Shown one piece after another: positions 1-7,591 of a stretch of DNA of 7,689 nucleotides (position 1 is its first letter; each line of letters opens with the position of its first letter). The stretch is from DASRSS01 sp035656335 (GTDB lineage: Bacteria; Actinomycetota; Actinomycetes; Mycobacteriales; Jatrophihabitantaceae). A model generated the notes under the pieces. That model did no database searches, was not told the origin of the DNA, and saw nothing but the letters and a program-made list of their open reading frames with translations. The stretch is taken from the NCBI GenBank assembly GCA_035656335.1, contig DASRSS010000068.1, positions 1-7,689 of the forward strand, read 5' to 3'. A program made the translations under genes and the position numbers.

Positions 1-1
1 G

Positions 2-715
2 CACCAGTCAAACGCGCTGGGCACGGTGAACCCGGTCACCCGGATCGTCGCGCGCGCACACGCCGTCGGGGCGCTGACGGTCGTGGACGCCTCGCAGTCC
101 GCGCCGCACCTGCCGCTGGACGTGCAGGCCCTGGGCGCCGACTTCGTCGCGTTCACCGGGCACAAGATGTACGGGCCGTCCGGTGTCGGCGTGCTGTGGG
201 GCCGGTACGAGCTGCTGGCCGAGCTGCCGCCGTTCCTCGGCGGCGGCGAGATGATCGAGACCGTCGACATGACGGGCACCACGTTCGCCGCGCCGCCGCA
301 CCGGTTCGAGGCCGGCACGCCGATGATCGCCGAGGCGGTCGGTCTCGGCGCGGCCATCGACTACCTGTCCGAACTCGGCATGGCCGACGTCGCGGCGCAC
401 GAGCACGCCCTCGTCGAATACGCACTGCCGCGCCTGGCCGCGGTCGACGGCGTGCGCATCATCGGCCCGTCCGACGCGGTTGACCGGGGCGCGACGATCG
501 CGTTCACGCTCGCCGGGGTGCACCCGCACGACGTCGCGCAGCTGCTGGACGAGCGGGGCATCGCGGTCCGCGCGGGACATCACTGCGCGCGGCCGGTCTG
601 CGTCCGCTACGGAATACCGGCGACCACGCGGGCGTCATTCGGGGTGTACACCACGTTCGACGAGGTCGACGCCCTGATCGCCGGCGTCCAGAAGGTCAAG
701 GAGCTGTTCGGATGA
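2..715 (+). CDS. sufS: Cysteine desulfurase SufS, C-terminal part (5' end outside window)
   Basis: This PLP-dependent enzyme takes sulfur from L-cysteine as a persulfide and passes it to the SUF iron-sulfur assembly machinery in the cytoplasm. The reading frame is open from base 2, giving 237 residues, a bit over half of the usual 400-420; the N-terminal part lies before the window. Visible motifs are the PLP-contacting Asp and Gln in VDASQ (fragment residues 28-32), the Schiff-base lysine in TGHK (residue 55, codon 164-166), the active-site loop RAGHHCARP with catalytic Cys (residue 195, codon 584-586), and the RASFGVYTT segment, whose Arg is expected to bind the substrate carboxylate. The RxGHHCAxP loop marks the group II (SufS) type rather than IscS. 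The stop overlaps the sufU start in ATGA, so the two are translationally coupled. The family call is secure, and the downstream SufU supports the pathway. Confidence 0.96.
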   Translation, partial: HQSNALGTVNPVTRIVARAHAVGALTVVDASQSAPHLPLDVQALGADFVAFTGHKMYGPSGVGVLWGRYELLAELPPFLGGGEMIETVDMTGTTFAAPPHRFEAGTPMIAEAVGLGAAIDYLSELGMADVAAHEHALVEYALPRLAAVDGVRIIGPSDAVDRGATIAFTLAGVHPHDVAQLLDERGIAVRAGHHCARPVCVRYGIPATTRASFGVYTTFDEVDALIAGVQKVKELFG

Positions 716-1191
716 CGATGTCGATGGACAGCATGTATCAGCAGATCATCCTCGACCACTACAAGAACCCGCAGCACCGCGGTCTCGTGGATCCGTTCGA
801 CGCCGAGGTGCACCACGTCAACCCGACCTGCGGCGACGAGGTCACGATGCGGGTGCGCGTCGCCGACGGGACGATCGCCGACCTCGGCTGGGACGGCGAA
901 GGCTGCTCGATCAGCCAGGCCTCCACCTCGGTGATGAGCGGGCTGGTCGTCGGCAAGCCGGTGAGCGAGGCGCTCGCGCTGGAGCAGAAGTTCCTCGAGC
1001 TGATGCAGTCGCGCGGCACCGCCGAGCTGACGGACGACGACGAGGAGCAGCTCGAGGACGCGGTGGCGTTCGAGGGCGTGTCGAAGTACCCGGCGCGGGT
1101 CAAGTGCGCGCTGCTGGGCTGGATGGCGATGAAGACCGCGGTGGCCGAAGCCGGCCACGCGGACGCGGCAGGGACAGGGGAGCAGTCATGA
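712..1191 (+). CDS. sufU: SufU, zinc-dependent sulfur acceptor of the SUF system
   Basis: The 159-residue product matches the SufU family (IscU-like fold). In Gram-positive bacteria SufU binds Zn and accepts persulfide sulfur from SufS for delivery to the SufBCD scaffold. The expected metal ligands are all present: Cys40 and Asp42 in NPTCGDEV, Cys65 in GEGCSIS, and Cys132 in RVKCALLGW. The SufU-specific insertion between the second and third Cys is also present (about residues 85-122, acidic). The ATG at 712 is chosen because it overlaps the sufS stop (ATGA) and has AAGGAG at 698-703, 8 bases upstream. Met3, Met5 and Met8 are alternative starts. The C-terminal tail after about residue 145 is Ala/Gly-rich and probably disordered. 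It lies inside the SUF operon with no room for its own promoter. Confidence 0.96.
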   Translation: MTMSMDSMYQQIILDHYKNPQHRGLVDPFDAEVHHVNPTCGDEVTMRVRVADGTIADLGWDGEGCSISQASTSVMSGLVVGKPVSEALALEQKFLELMQSRGTAELTDDDEEQLEDAVAFEGVSKYPARVKCALLGWMAMKTAVAEAGHADAAGTGEQS

Positions 1192-1535
1192 CTGAGGCGT
1201 TGACGGTGCCGTCGCGGGACGAGATCGACGAGGCGATGCGAGATGTCGTCGACCCGGAGCTCGGGATCAACGTCGTCGATCTGGGCCTGGTCTACGACGC
1301 GCGGGCCGAGGAGGTCGACAGCGAGATCGTGGTGACGCTGGACATGACGCTGACGTCCGCCGCCTGCCCACTGACCGACGTGATCGAGGACCAGGCGAAC
1401 AGCGCGCTGACCGGCGGCCCGAAGCCGCTCGCCGGCGAGGTGAAGATCAACTGGGTCTGGATGCCGCCGTGGGGCCCGGACAAGATCACCGACGACGGCC
1501 GCGAGCAGCTGCGCGCCCTCGGCTTCAACGTCTGA
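1188..1535 (+). CDS. sufT: DUF59/MIP18-family iron-sulfur assembly factor (SufT type)
   Basis: The 115-residue protein is a single DUF59 (MIP18) domain, the last gene of many actinobacterial SUF operons (Rv1466 in M. tuberculosis). Family members help assemble or transfer Fe-S clusters, but the exact biochemical step is not settled. Diagnostic features are the DPE motif (residues 22-24) followed by the VVDLGLVYD strand, and the conserved Cys60 in the TSAACP loop, the presumed metal/cluster ligand. The ATG at 1188 overlaps the sufU stop (ATGA) and is preceded by AGGGGAG at 1176-1182, 5 bases upstream; a longer open frame to 1104 lies wholly within sufU and is rejected. Its 3' end overlaps the convergent hydrolase gene by 11 bases, so no intrinsic terminator fits between them. 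The family is secure; the sufT name follows usage for such operon members. Confidence 0.92.
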   Translation: MTEALTVPSRDEIDEAMRDVVDPELGINVVDLGLVYDARAEEVDSEIVVTLDMTLTSAACPLTDVIEDQANSALTGGPKPLAGEVKINWVWMPPWGPDKITDDGREQLRALGFNV

Positions 1536-2256
1536 GAGCCGCGTCCACCTCGACGGACCGTCCGGCGCTCATCGGCGTCACCGTGCGGTCCGCGGCCACC
1601 AGCCAGGCATGACCGCGCCCGTGCACGGTGGCCGTCCCACCGCGCACGGCGAGCAGCGTGTTCTCGTCGATCGCGACGCCCGCCGGCACGAGCCCCGAGT
1701 CGACCGCCGCGACCAGCCGGGGCAATGTGCCCCACTGCGCGCAGTGGACGTCCACGGCGAACGGCACCAGGCCCAGCCCGGGCCGGACGGTGACATCGTC
1801 CAGGTCCTCGCCGGCTTCGTCCGGACACACCTGGCGATCGTCGATCCGCCAGCCGCCGACGACGGCAGCACCGGCCGCGAGCGCCGCGCCCGCGGAGAAC
1901 CCGCCGTAGGGGCGGCCGCCCGCGAGCCAGTTGCGCACGGTTCCGGCGGCGGGAGCGAGCGCCTCCTGGTAGCCGGGTGTGAGGCCGCCGCAGACGAACA
2001 ACGCGTCCGCACCGTCGAGGCCGGTGCCGTCCCACGCCTCGCCGAGTCGCAGGACGACCGGACGCGGGCGGCACCGGCCCGCGGCGTGCAGTGCGTCGAT
2101 GAACCGTCGGTCGTCGGCGCCCGCACCCTCGTCCAGGATCAGGCAGGCGATCTCCGGCTCGGCCGGGCCGCAGGCCGCGAGGAACCCTGCGTAGAGCCCG
2201 GCCATGGCGGCATCCCAACCGCCGCCGAAGAGGAACGCGGCCGGGGACTGCGTCAT
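1525..2256 (-). CDS. Peptidase S51-like (type 1 glutamine amidotransferase-like) serine hydrolase
   Basis: The 243-residue cytoplasmic protein has the class I glutamine amidotransferase-like fold of peptidase E and cyanophycinase (MEROPS S51). It begins with a beta strand and glycine loop (FLFGGG, residues 9-13). VCGG at 88-91 precedes the nucleophile elbow GGFSAGAALAAG, with Ser121 the expected nucleophile. His171 in VDVHCAQWG and Glu198 in AIDENT are positioned like the rest of the S51 Ser-His-Glu triad. The nucleophile is Ser, not Cys, which argues against a true glutaminase. Its substrate is unknown: dipeptidase E-type, cyanophycinase-type and other activities are possible. No signal peptide is seen. 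The ATG at 2256 has AGGAG 8 bases upstream (complement of 2265-2269). The gene follows the MarR gene by 20 bases on the same strand, so they are probably cotranscribed. Its stop lies inside the convergent DUF59 gene. Confidence 0.85.
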   Translation of the reverse strand: MTQSPAAFLFGGGWDAAMAGLYAGFLAACGPAEPEIACLILDEGAGADDRRFIDALHAAGRCRPRPVVLRLGEAWDGTGLDGADALFVCGGLTPGYQEALAPAAGTVRNWLAGGRPYGGFSAGAALAAGAAVVGGWRIDDRQVCPDEAGEDLDDVTVRPGLGLVPFAVDVHCAQWGTLPRLVAAVDSGLVPAGVAIDENTLLAVRGGTATVHGRGHAWLVAADRTVTPMSAGRSVEVDAALRR

Positions 2257-2276
2257 ACGGCGAGCTCCTGGTCTCC

Positions 2277-2696
2277 TCAGCGGGCGCCCAACTCGGCGGT
2301 GAGGGCCTCGATCATAGGTCCCATCCGGGACAGCTCCTCGATGTGCGCGCCGGCGAGTTCGGCCACCCGCTCGGCGCCCTCGGCGGTCAGTGACAACCGC
2401 ACGATGCGATGGTCGTCCACGTCCCGGGTGCGTTCGAGCAGGCCCAGGTCCTGGGTTCGGTCGACCAGCTCGACGGCCGTGTTGTGCCGGATCATCAGGT
2501 AGTCGGCGACCTGCCCGATCGTGGGCCCCTCGGCCTCGTCGTGCCCCCGGACGGCCAGCAGCAGCTGGTGCTGGCTGGACGTCAGCCCGTGCGCGGCGGC
2601 CTGCTCGGCGCTCCAGCGCTCGAACTTGCGCAGCCGGGTGCGCAGCGCGAGCAGCTTCGCGTAGTCACGGTCGCTGACCCGTGTGGTGCGCGGCAC
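2277..2696 (-). CDS. MarR-family winged-helix transcriptional regulator
   Basis: The predicted 139-residue protein has the size and layout of a MarR dimeric regulator. N-terminal and C-terminal helices for dimerisation (about 9-35 and 107-137) flank a winged helix-turn-helix, with the helix pair at about 58-88 (IGQVADYLMIRHNTAVELVDR) and the wing RTRDVDDHRIVRLSLTAEG. The D-x-R wing core (Asp95, Arg97) and the closing LSLT are classic. The frame stays open upstream to 2936, but that part runs into the divergent ClC gene and has no MarR similarity. I therefore choose GTG at 2696, which has a GGGGG run 4 bases upstream (complement of 2701-2705), rather close for a Shine-Dalgarno site. The gene is divergent from the ClC gene across 79 bases and leads the S51-like gene. 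MarR proteins usually repress their own and a neighbouring promoter until a small ligand or an oxidant releases them; the ligand here is unknown. Confidence 0.9.
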   Translation of the reverse strand: MPRTTRVSDRDYAKLLALRTRLRKFERWSAEQAAAHGLTSSQHQLLLAVRGHDEAEGPTIGQVADYLMIRHNTAVELVDRTQDLGLLERTRDVDDHRIVRLSLTAEGAERVAELAGAHIEELSRMGPMIEALTAELGAR

Positions 2697-2707
2697 ACAA
2701 CCCCCAG

Positions 2708-2763
2708 TTGTCCTGACTCCTGGACCGTTCGCTACTCTAATAAGTCGTATCACGATATAACGA
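2708..2763. promoter_or_regulatory. Divergent promoter region between marR-type and ClC genes
   Basis: This AT-richer stretch lies between two divergently transcribed genes. For the minus-strand regulator, a TAGAGT -10 (complement of 2734-2739) has a weak TCGTTA -35 (complement of 2758-2763) at 18 bases. For the plus-strand ClC gene, TACTCT at 2733-2738 fits the actinobacterial TAnnnT -10 pattern, with TTGTCC at 2708-2713 a poor -35 at 19 bases. TATAAC at 2756-2761 is an alternative -10. The two opposite -10 candidates nearly coincide, so the polymerases would compete. These are pattern matches only, without transcript data. Confidence 0.4.
2741..2759. promoter_or_regulatory. Palindromic candidate MarR operator
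   Basis: The sequence TAAGTCGTATCACGATATA holds a perfect inverted repeat TCGT-ATC-ACGA (2745-2755), with outer TA pairs also symmetric, and an overlapping TATC-AC-GATA (2748-2757). The size (about 19 bases), AT-richness and position between divergent promoters are what MarR dimers usually bind. A bound protein here would cover the -35/-10 spacer of the regulator's own candidate promoter and the start of the ClC transcript, so it could control both directions. That is inferred from the symmetry and position only. Confidence 0.5.
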
Positions 2764-2775
2764 GGCGGGACAACG

Positions 2776-4602
2776 GTGGCGGAGCAGGTAGCGGGCGGGG
2801 TGCGGGACGTCGGGCATCTCGGCGACTTCACCGCGACCCGGCGGATGCTGGTCATCACCGCGCTGGCGCTGCCCATCGGCGCCGTCAGCGCGTGCGTCGC
2901 GTGGGCGCTGCTGCGCCTGATCGGGCTGATCACCAACGCGGTCTTCTACGAGCGGCTCGACACGAAGCTCGTCGCGCCCGGCAGCGGTCACCACAACCCG
3001 GTCGTCGTGCTGCTCGCGCCCATCGTCGGCGGCCTGGTCATCGGGCTGATGGCGCGGTACGGGTCGGAAAAGATCCGCGGCCACGGCATGCCCGAGGCGA
3101 TCGAGGCGATCCTGCTCGGCGGCAGCAAGGTCCAGCCGCGCGTCGCGGCGCTCAAACCGATCTCGTCGGCCATTGCGATCGGCACCGGCGGCCCGTTCGG
3201 CGCCGAGGGCCCGATCATCATGACCGGCGGCGCGATGGGCTCGCTGTTCGCGCAGTTCCTGCGGCTCACCGCGGACGAGCGCAAGACCCTGCTGGTCGCC
3301 GGCTCCGCCGCCGGCATGGCCGCCACGTTCAACACCCCGTTCGCCGCGATCATGCTTGCCGTCGAACTGCTGCTGTTCGAATGGCGCCCGCGCAGCTACG
3401 TCCCGGTCGCGGCCGCGGTGTGCATCGCGACCATAGTCCGCTTCCCGCTGCTCGGCCGCGGCGCGCTGTTCAAGGTCCCGCTCGGGACGCTGCACATCTC
3501 GATCTGGTCGGACTTCCTCTGCGTCGTCATCGGCATCGCCGCGGGCCTGCTCGCCCTGATCGCGACCGTGCTCGTCTACGCGGCCGAGGACGGTTTCCGC
3601 AAGCTGCCGGTGCACTGGATGTGGTGGCCGGCGATCGGCGGCGTGATCATCGGCATTGGAGGCCTGATCGTCCCGCAGGCGCTCGGTGTCGGCTACAACA
3701 TCATCGGCGACGAGCTCGACGGCACGATCGGGCTCAAGCTGGTCGTCGGCATCCTGATCGTCAAGACCGCGATCTGGTCGCTGTCGCTCGGCTCGGGAAC
3801 GTCCGGCGGCGTGCTCGCCCCCATGTTCATGATCGGCGGCGCGCTCGGCGCCCTGGCCGAGCACGTCTTCCCGCACGTCGGCCCCGGCTTCTGGGCGCTC
3901 GTCGCGCTGGCCGGCGTGCTCGGCGGCGTGATGCGATCGCCGTTCACCGGCGTGATCTTCGCGCTCGAGCTGACGCACCGATTCGACGCGTTGCTGCCGT
4001 TGATCATCGGCGCGTCCACCGCGTTCGCGATCTCCGTGCTGGTGCTCAAGCGCTCGGTGCTGACCGAGAAGATCGCCCGACGCGGCTACCACCTGTCCCG
4101 CGAGTACGACGTGGACCCGCTGGAGATCCTGTTCGTCGGCGAGGTCATGGAGAGCAACGTGCTCACCTTCGAGAGCGACCTGCCCGCGGACGACGCGCTG
4201 CGGTCGATCTCGGACACCGATCCGGCGAACGTCGCGCTGCGCCGGCAGATGCTGTACCCGATCGTGGGCGAGGCGGACCGGCTGGTCGGCGTGGTCACGC
4301 GCACGCAGCTGGAGACCGCAGCGCACACCGGCTGCGGACGCACCCAGGTCGGCGAGCTGGGCATCCGCACGCCGATCGTCACCCACGCGGACGAGACGCT
4401 GCGGGTGGTCGCGAACCGGATGGCCGCGCACGAGGTGGACCGGATGCCGGTGGTCGCGCGGGACGGGTCCGGACGCATCGTCGGCATGATCTCGCTGACC
4501 ATGCTGCTGGCCGGGCGCCTGAAAGACCTGCAGGAGGCCCGCGACTCCGAGCGGGTGCTCCGCCTGCGGGTGGTGCGCCCGCGCTGGCTGCCACGCAGCT
4601 AG
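2776..4602 (+). CDS. ClC-family chloride channel/transporter with C-terminal tandem CBS domains
   Basis: The 608-residue integral membrane protein carries a ClC domain at about 25-435 with many hydrophobic helices, then two cytoplasmic CBS domains at about 453-515 and 525-585, which in this family often bind adenine nucleotides and tune gating. The three anion-pathway motifs are present in modified form: GHGMPE (102-107, usually GSGIPE), GAEGP (142-146, keeping the gating glutamate Glu144) and GGVLAP (344-349). By alignment with E. coli ClC-ec1 from memory, the filter Ser107 is His103, the internal proton glutamate Glu203 is Leu198 (next to conserved Glu197) and the gate Tyr445 is Leu429. It may thus be channel-like rather than a standard 2Cl/H exchanger; the substrate could also be another anion. 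The GTG start at 2776 follows a GAGGCGGGA ribosome site (2762-2770); GTG at 2800 is an alternative. The gene diverges from the MarR gene, its likely regulator. Confidence 0.93.
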   Translation: MAEQVAGGVRDVGHLGDFTATRRMLVITALALPIGAVSACVAWALLRLIGLITNAVFYERLDTKLVAPGSGHHNPVVVLLAPIVGGLVIGLMARYGSEKIRGHGMPEAIEAILLGGSKVQPRVAALKPISSAIAIGTGGPFGAEGPIIMTGGAMGSLFAQFLRLTADERKTLLVAGSAAGMAATFNTPFAAIMLAVELLLFEWRPRSYVPVAAAVCIATIVRFPLLGRGALFKVPLGTLHISIWSDFLCVVIGIAAGLLALIATVLVYAAEDGFRKLPVHWMWWPAIGGVIIGIGGLIVPQALGVGYNIIGDELDGTIGLKLVVGILIVKTAIWSLSLGSGTSGGVLAPMFMIGGALGALAEHVFPHVGPGFWALVALAGVLGGVMRSPFTGVIFALELTHRFDALLPLIIGASTAFAISVLVLKRSVLTEKIARRGYHLSREYDVDPLEILFVGEVMESNVLTFESDLPADDALRSISDTDPANVALRRQMLYPIVGEADRLVGVVTRTQLETAAHTGCGRTQVGELGIRTPIVTHADETLRVVANRMAAHEVDRMPVVARDGSGRIVGMISLTMLLAGRLKDLQEARDSERVLRLRVVRPRWLPRS

Positions 4603-4605
4603 AAT
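4600..4605 (+). promoter_or_regulatory. -10 element of a probable leaderless ABC-F transcript
   Basis: TAGAAT at 4600-4605 is a strong actinobacterial -10 hexamer (TAnnnT). It is built on the TAG stop codon of the ClC gene. Exactly 7 bases separate it from the A of the ABC-F ATG at 4613, the usual distance to a transcription start, so the mRNA would begin at the start codon. No Shine-Dalgarno sequence precedes this ATG, which fits a leaderless message. No convincing -35 is visible around 4576-4582. Confidence 0.6.
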
Positions 4606-4612
4606 TGAGTAA

Positions 4613-6229
<1,617 letters not shown>

Positions 6230-6251
6230 CGCCGTCCACCGCGTCGACAGA

Positions 6252-6275
6252 CCAGCGGCTACCGCACGCCGCTGG
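6252..6275 (+). terminator. GC-rich hairpin after the ABC-F gene, possible terminator
   Basis: CCAGCGGC (6252-6259) and GCCGCTGG (6268-6275) form a perfect 8-bp stem around an 8-base loop, 22 bases after the ABC-F stop codon. There is no T-run after it (CACGCGTT follows), so it is not a canonical intrinsic terminator. Actinobacteria often use such tail-less hairpins, and the position fits the end of a transcript before the next gene's promoter. It could also only stabilise an mRNA 3' end. Confidence 0.5.
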
Positions 6276-6355
6276 CACGCGTTAGCCGGATCAGCGCATA
6301 GAACGGAGCAGTTTGCGCACTCGGTGCATGATCTTGCCACGGGGCGCGTCACGGA

Positions 6356-6425
6356 TTGGTCCAGTCGATCTTGCGCCCGATTCTCAGGCCCTGCTATCAA
6401 TCGCGCTGTTAGCTTGAACCAGTCG
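6356..6425 (+). repeat. Pair of short direct repeats flanking a candidate promoter
   Basis: TTGGTCCAGTCG (6356-6367) and TTGAACCAGTCG (6414-6425) match at 10 of 12 bases and lie 58 bases apart. They bracket the -35/-10 candidate of the HTH gene, so they could be binding sites for a regulator, perhaps the HTH protein itself. A second short repeat, GATCTTGC, occurs at 6330-6337 and 6367-6374. Both pairs are short enough to be chance; the rest of the 241-base gap shows no gene. Confidence 0.25.
6371..6400 (+). promoter_or_regulatory. Candidate promoter of the HTH-crotonase unit
   Basis: TTGCGC (6371-6376) and TATCAA (6395-6400) are spaced 18 bases apart, an acceptable sigma-70-type pair, and TGC directly before the -10 resembles an extended -10. 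A start near 6407 would give a leader of about 64 bases before the ATG at 6471. It sits in the only large intergenic gap and downstream of a hairpin, where a new transcript would be expected. It is a pattern match only. Confidence 0.4.
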
Positions 6426-6470
6426 TGTGCGACGTCGGCGACGGGTCGCTCGAGCGCAAGGGGAAGTCAA

Positions 6471-6719
6471 ATGGCCGTTCTCAAGAAGGGTGCTCGGATC
6501 ACCGGATCCGAGCGTACGAAGCTGGCCGGCGACCTGAAGAAGGCGTACGAGCGGGGCATCAGCATCCGCGAACTCGCCGACAAGCACGGCCGCTCCTACG
6601 GGTTCATCCACCGGGTGCTGTCCGAGTCGGGCGTGCAGCTGCGTGGACGCGGTGGCGCGACCCGTGGCAAGGCGCAGACCAAGGCGCAGAAGCTGTCGAC
6701 CAAGGCCCGGGCGAGGTAG
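6471..6719 (+). CDS. Small basic helix-turn-helix DNA-binding protein (Rv1473A-like)
   Basis: The 82-residue protein has one helix-turn-helix at about residues 31-51: helix SIRELADKHG, a turn, then recognition helix RSYGFIHRVLSESG. It resembles the small HTH proteins annotated in many actinobacteria (Rv1473A in M. tuberculosis, also beside an ABC-F gene). The arm RGRGGATRG (58-66) and a Lys/Arg-rich tail (67-82) would add non-specific DNA contacts. There is no ligand-binding or dimerisation domain, so it may act as a simple architectural or autoregulatory factor; the targets are unknown. The ATG at 6471 has AAGGGGA at 6458-6464, 6 bases upstream; the longer open frame from 6198 overlaps the ABC-F end and is not used. 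The stop is 2 bases before the presumed crotonase start, which points to a two-gene operon. The HTH call is firm, the function is not. Confidence 0.85.
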   Translation: MAVLKKGARITGSERTKLAGDLKKAYERGISIRELADKHGRSYGFIHRVLSESGVQLRGRGGATRGKAQTKAQKLSTKARAR

Positions 6720-6724
6720 TCCTG
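6713..6724 (+). promoter_or_regulatory. Ribosome site and non-canonical CTG start of the crotonase gene
   Basis: GAGG (6713-6716) lies 5 bases before CTG at 6722-6724 and overlaps the last codons and TAG stop of the HTH gene. No ATG, GTG or TTG exists in the crotonase frame between 6428 and the conserved domain, so this CTG is the best-placed start. Ribosomes ending the HTH gene would be 2 bases away, which favours re-initiation. Confidence 0.5.
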
Positions 6725-7525
6725 CAGCCAATCGAAGCGGAGCCGATCCCGGTCGCACCGGAGGCCGGCCTCTCGGCCGAACGCGCAGGCGAGGTCGTCA
6801 CGATCTCGCTGAACCGGCCGGATCGGCTCAACTCCCAGACGCCGCACACCTGGACCGCGCTCACCAAGATCGCCGCCGACCTGCCCGGGGACGTCCGTGT
6901 CGTCGTGCTGCGCGGCGAGGGCCGAGCCTTCTCGGCCGGCCTGGACCGCGCCATGTTCACGCCCGAGGGCATCCCCGGCGTGCCCGGAATCGCCTCGCTG
7001 GCCAGCAGATCGGCCGAGGACGCGTCCGCGCAGATCGCCGAGTGGCAGCGCGCCTTCGACTGGACGTCGCGGCCCGACCTGATCAGCGTCGCCGCCGTGC
7101 AGGGGCACGCGATCGGCGGCGGCTTCCAGCTCGCCCTCGGCGCCGACATCCGGATCGTGGCCGACGACGTGTCCTTCGCGATGGCCGAGCCGACCCTGGG
7201 CATCGTCCCCGACCTCGGCGGCACCAAGCGGCTCGTCGACCTGGTCGGCTACTCGCGCGCCGCCGAGATCTGCCTGACCGGCCGCCGGGTCGGCGCGGAC
7301 GAGGCGTACGCGATCGGGCTGGCCTCCCGGGTCGTGCCGCGCGAGGGGCTGGACGCGGCCGTCGGCGAGACCGTGCGCGCGCTGCTGGCCGTGAACCGGG
7401 ACGCGTCCATCGAGACGAAGGCGCTGCTGCAGCGGGCGGGCGGCCGCAGCCAGGCCGAGCAGGAGGCCGCCGAGCGCGCCGCCCAGTACCGCCGGCTGCG
7501 CAGCCTGCAGGGGCTCGACGACTGA
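6722..7525 (+). CDS. Enoyl-CoA hydratase/isomerase (crotonase) family protein
   Basis: From the CTG at 6722 the product is 267 residues, normal for a crotonase. These cytoplasmic enzymes act on acyl-CoA thioesters and stabilise an enolate in an oxyanion hole. The fold markers are present: ISLNRPDRLNS (28-38), the first oxyanion segment FSAGLD (70-75), the second HAIGGGFQLAL (129-139) and the segment FAMAEPTLGIVPDLGGTKRL (152-171). Compared with rat enoyl-CoA hydratase, the Glu144 position is Gln136, while Glu164 is kept as Glu156. Asp164 falls where dienoyl-CoA isomerase has its catalytic Asp204. Simple hydratase activity is therefore doubtful; isomerase or another crotonase reaction is possible. 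The gene follows the HTH gene by 2 bases and lies near an ABC-F gene, as echA12 (Rv1472) does in M. tuberculosis, although gene order differs. The family is sure; start and substrate are not. Confidence 0.88.
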   Translation: MQPIEAEPIPVAPEAGLSAERAGEVVTISLNRPDRLNSQTPHTWTALTKIAADLPGDVRVVVLRGEGRAFSAGLDRAMFTPEGIPGVPGIASLASRSAEDASAQIAEWQRAFDWTSRPDLISVAAVQGHAIGGGFQLALGADIRIVADDVSFAMAEPTLGIVPDLGGTKRLVDLVGYSRAAEICLTGRRVGADEAYAIGLASRVVPREGLDAAVGETVRALLAVNRDASIETKALLQRAGGRSQAEQEAAERAAQYRRLRSLQGLDD

Positions 7526-7591
7526 TCCGCTCCGCCGCGCGCCCGGAACATCTGCGATCGTGGGCACGTTGGCGGTTGCGGAGGTAGGTAC

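Noticed and set aside
1609..2502. A 297-codon open frame on the plus strand
   Set aside because: It lies antisense to the S51-like and MarR genes and its translation shows no family features.
2697..2936. An upstream extension of the MarR gene to a start at 2936
   Set aside because: It would overlap the ClC gene and its promoter, adds about 80 residues without similarity, and gives an atypical MarR length.
4560..4612. A WhiB7-type promoter for the ABC-F gene
   Set aside because: WhiB7 targets carry an AT-rich stretch just upstream of the -35; the sequence before the TAGAAT box is very GC-rich and has no clear -35.
6317..6327. Small inverted repeat GCAC-TCG-GTGC
   Set aside because: A 4-bp stem in GC-rich DNA is expected by chance, and nothing near it suggests a function.
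6425..6721. GTG at 6425 as crotonase start, or a frameshift fusion of the HTH and crotonase genes
   Set aside because: The extra residues are an out-of-frame reading of the HTH gene. I found no slippery heptamer near the HTH stop to support a -1 shift.
7526..7591. A terminator or promoter between the crotonase gene and the last gene
   Set aside because: Only a 4-bp GCCC/GGGC pairing with a long loop is seen, and no spaced -35/-10 pair. The genes may simply be cotranscribed.
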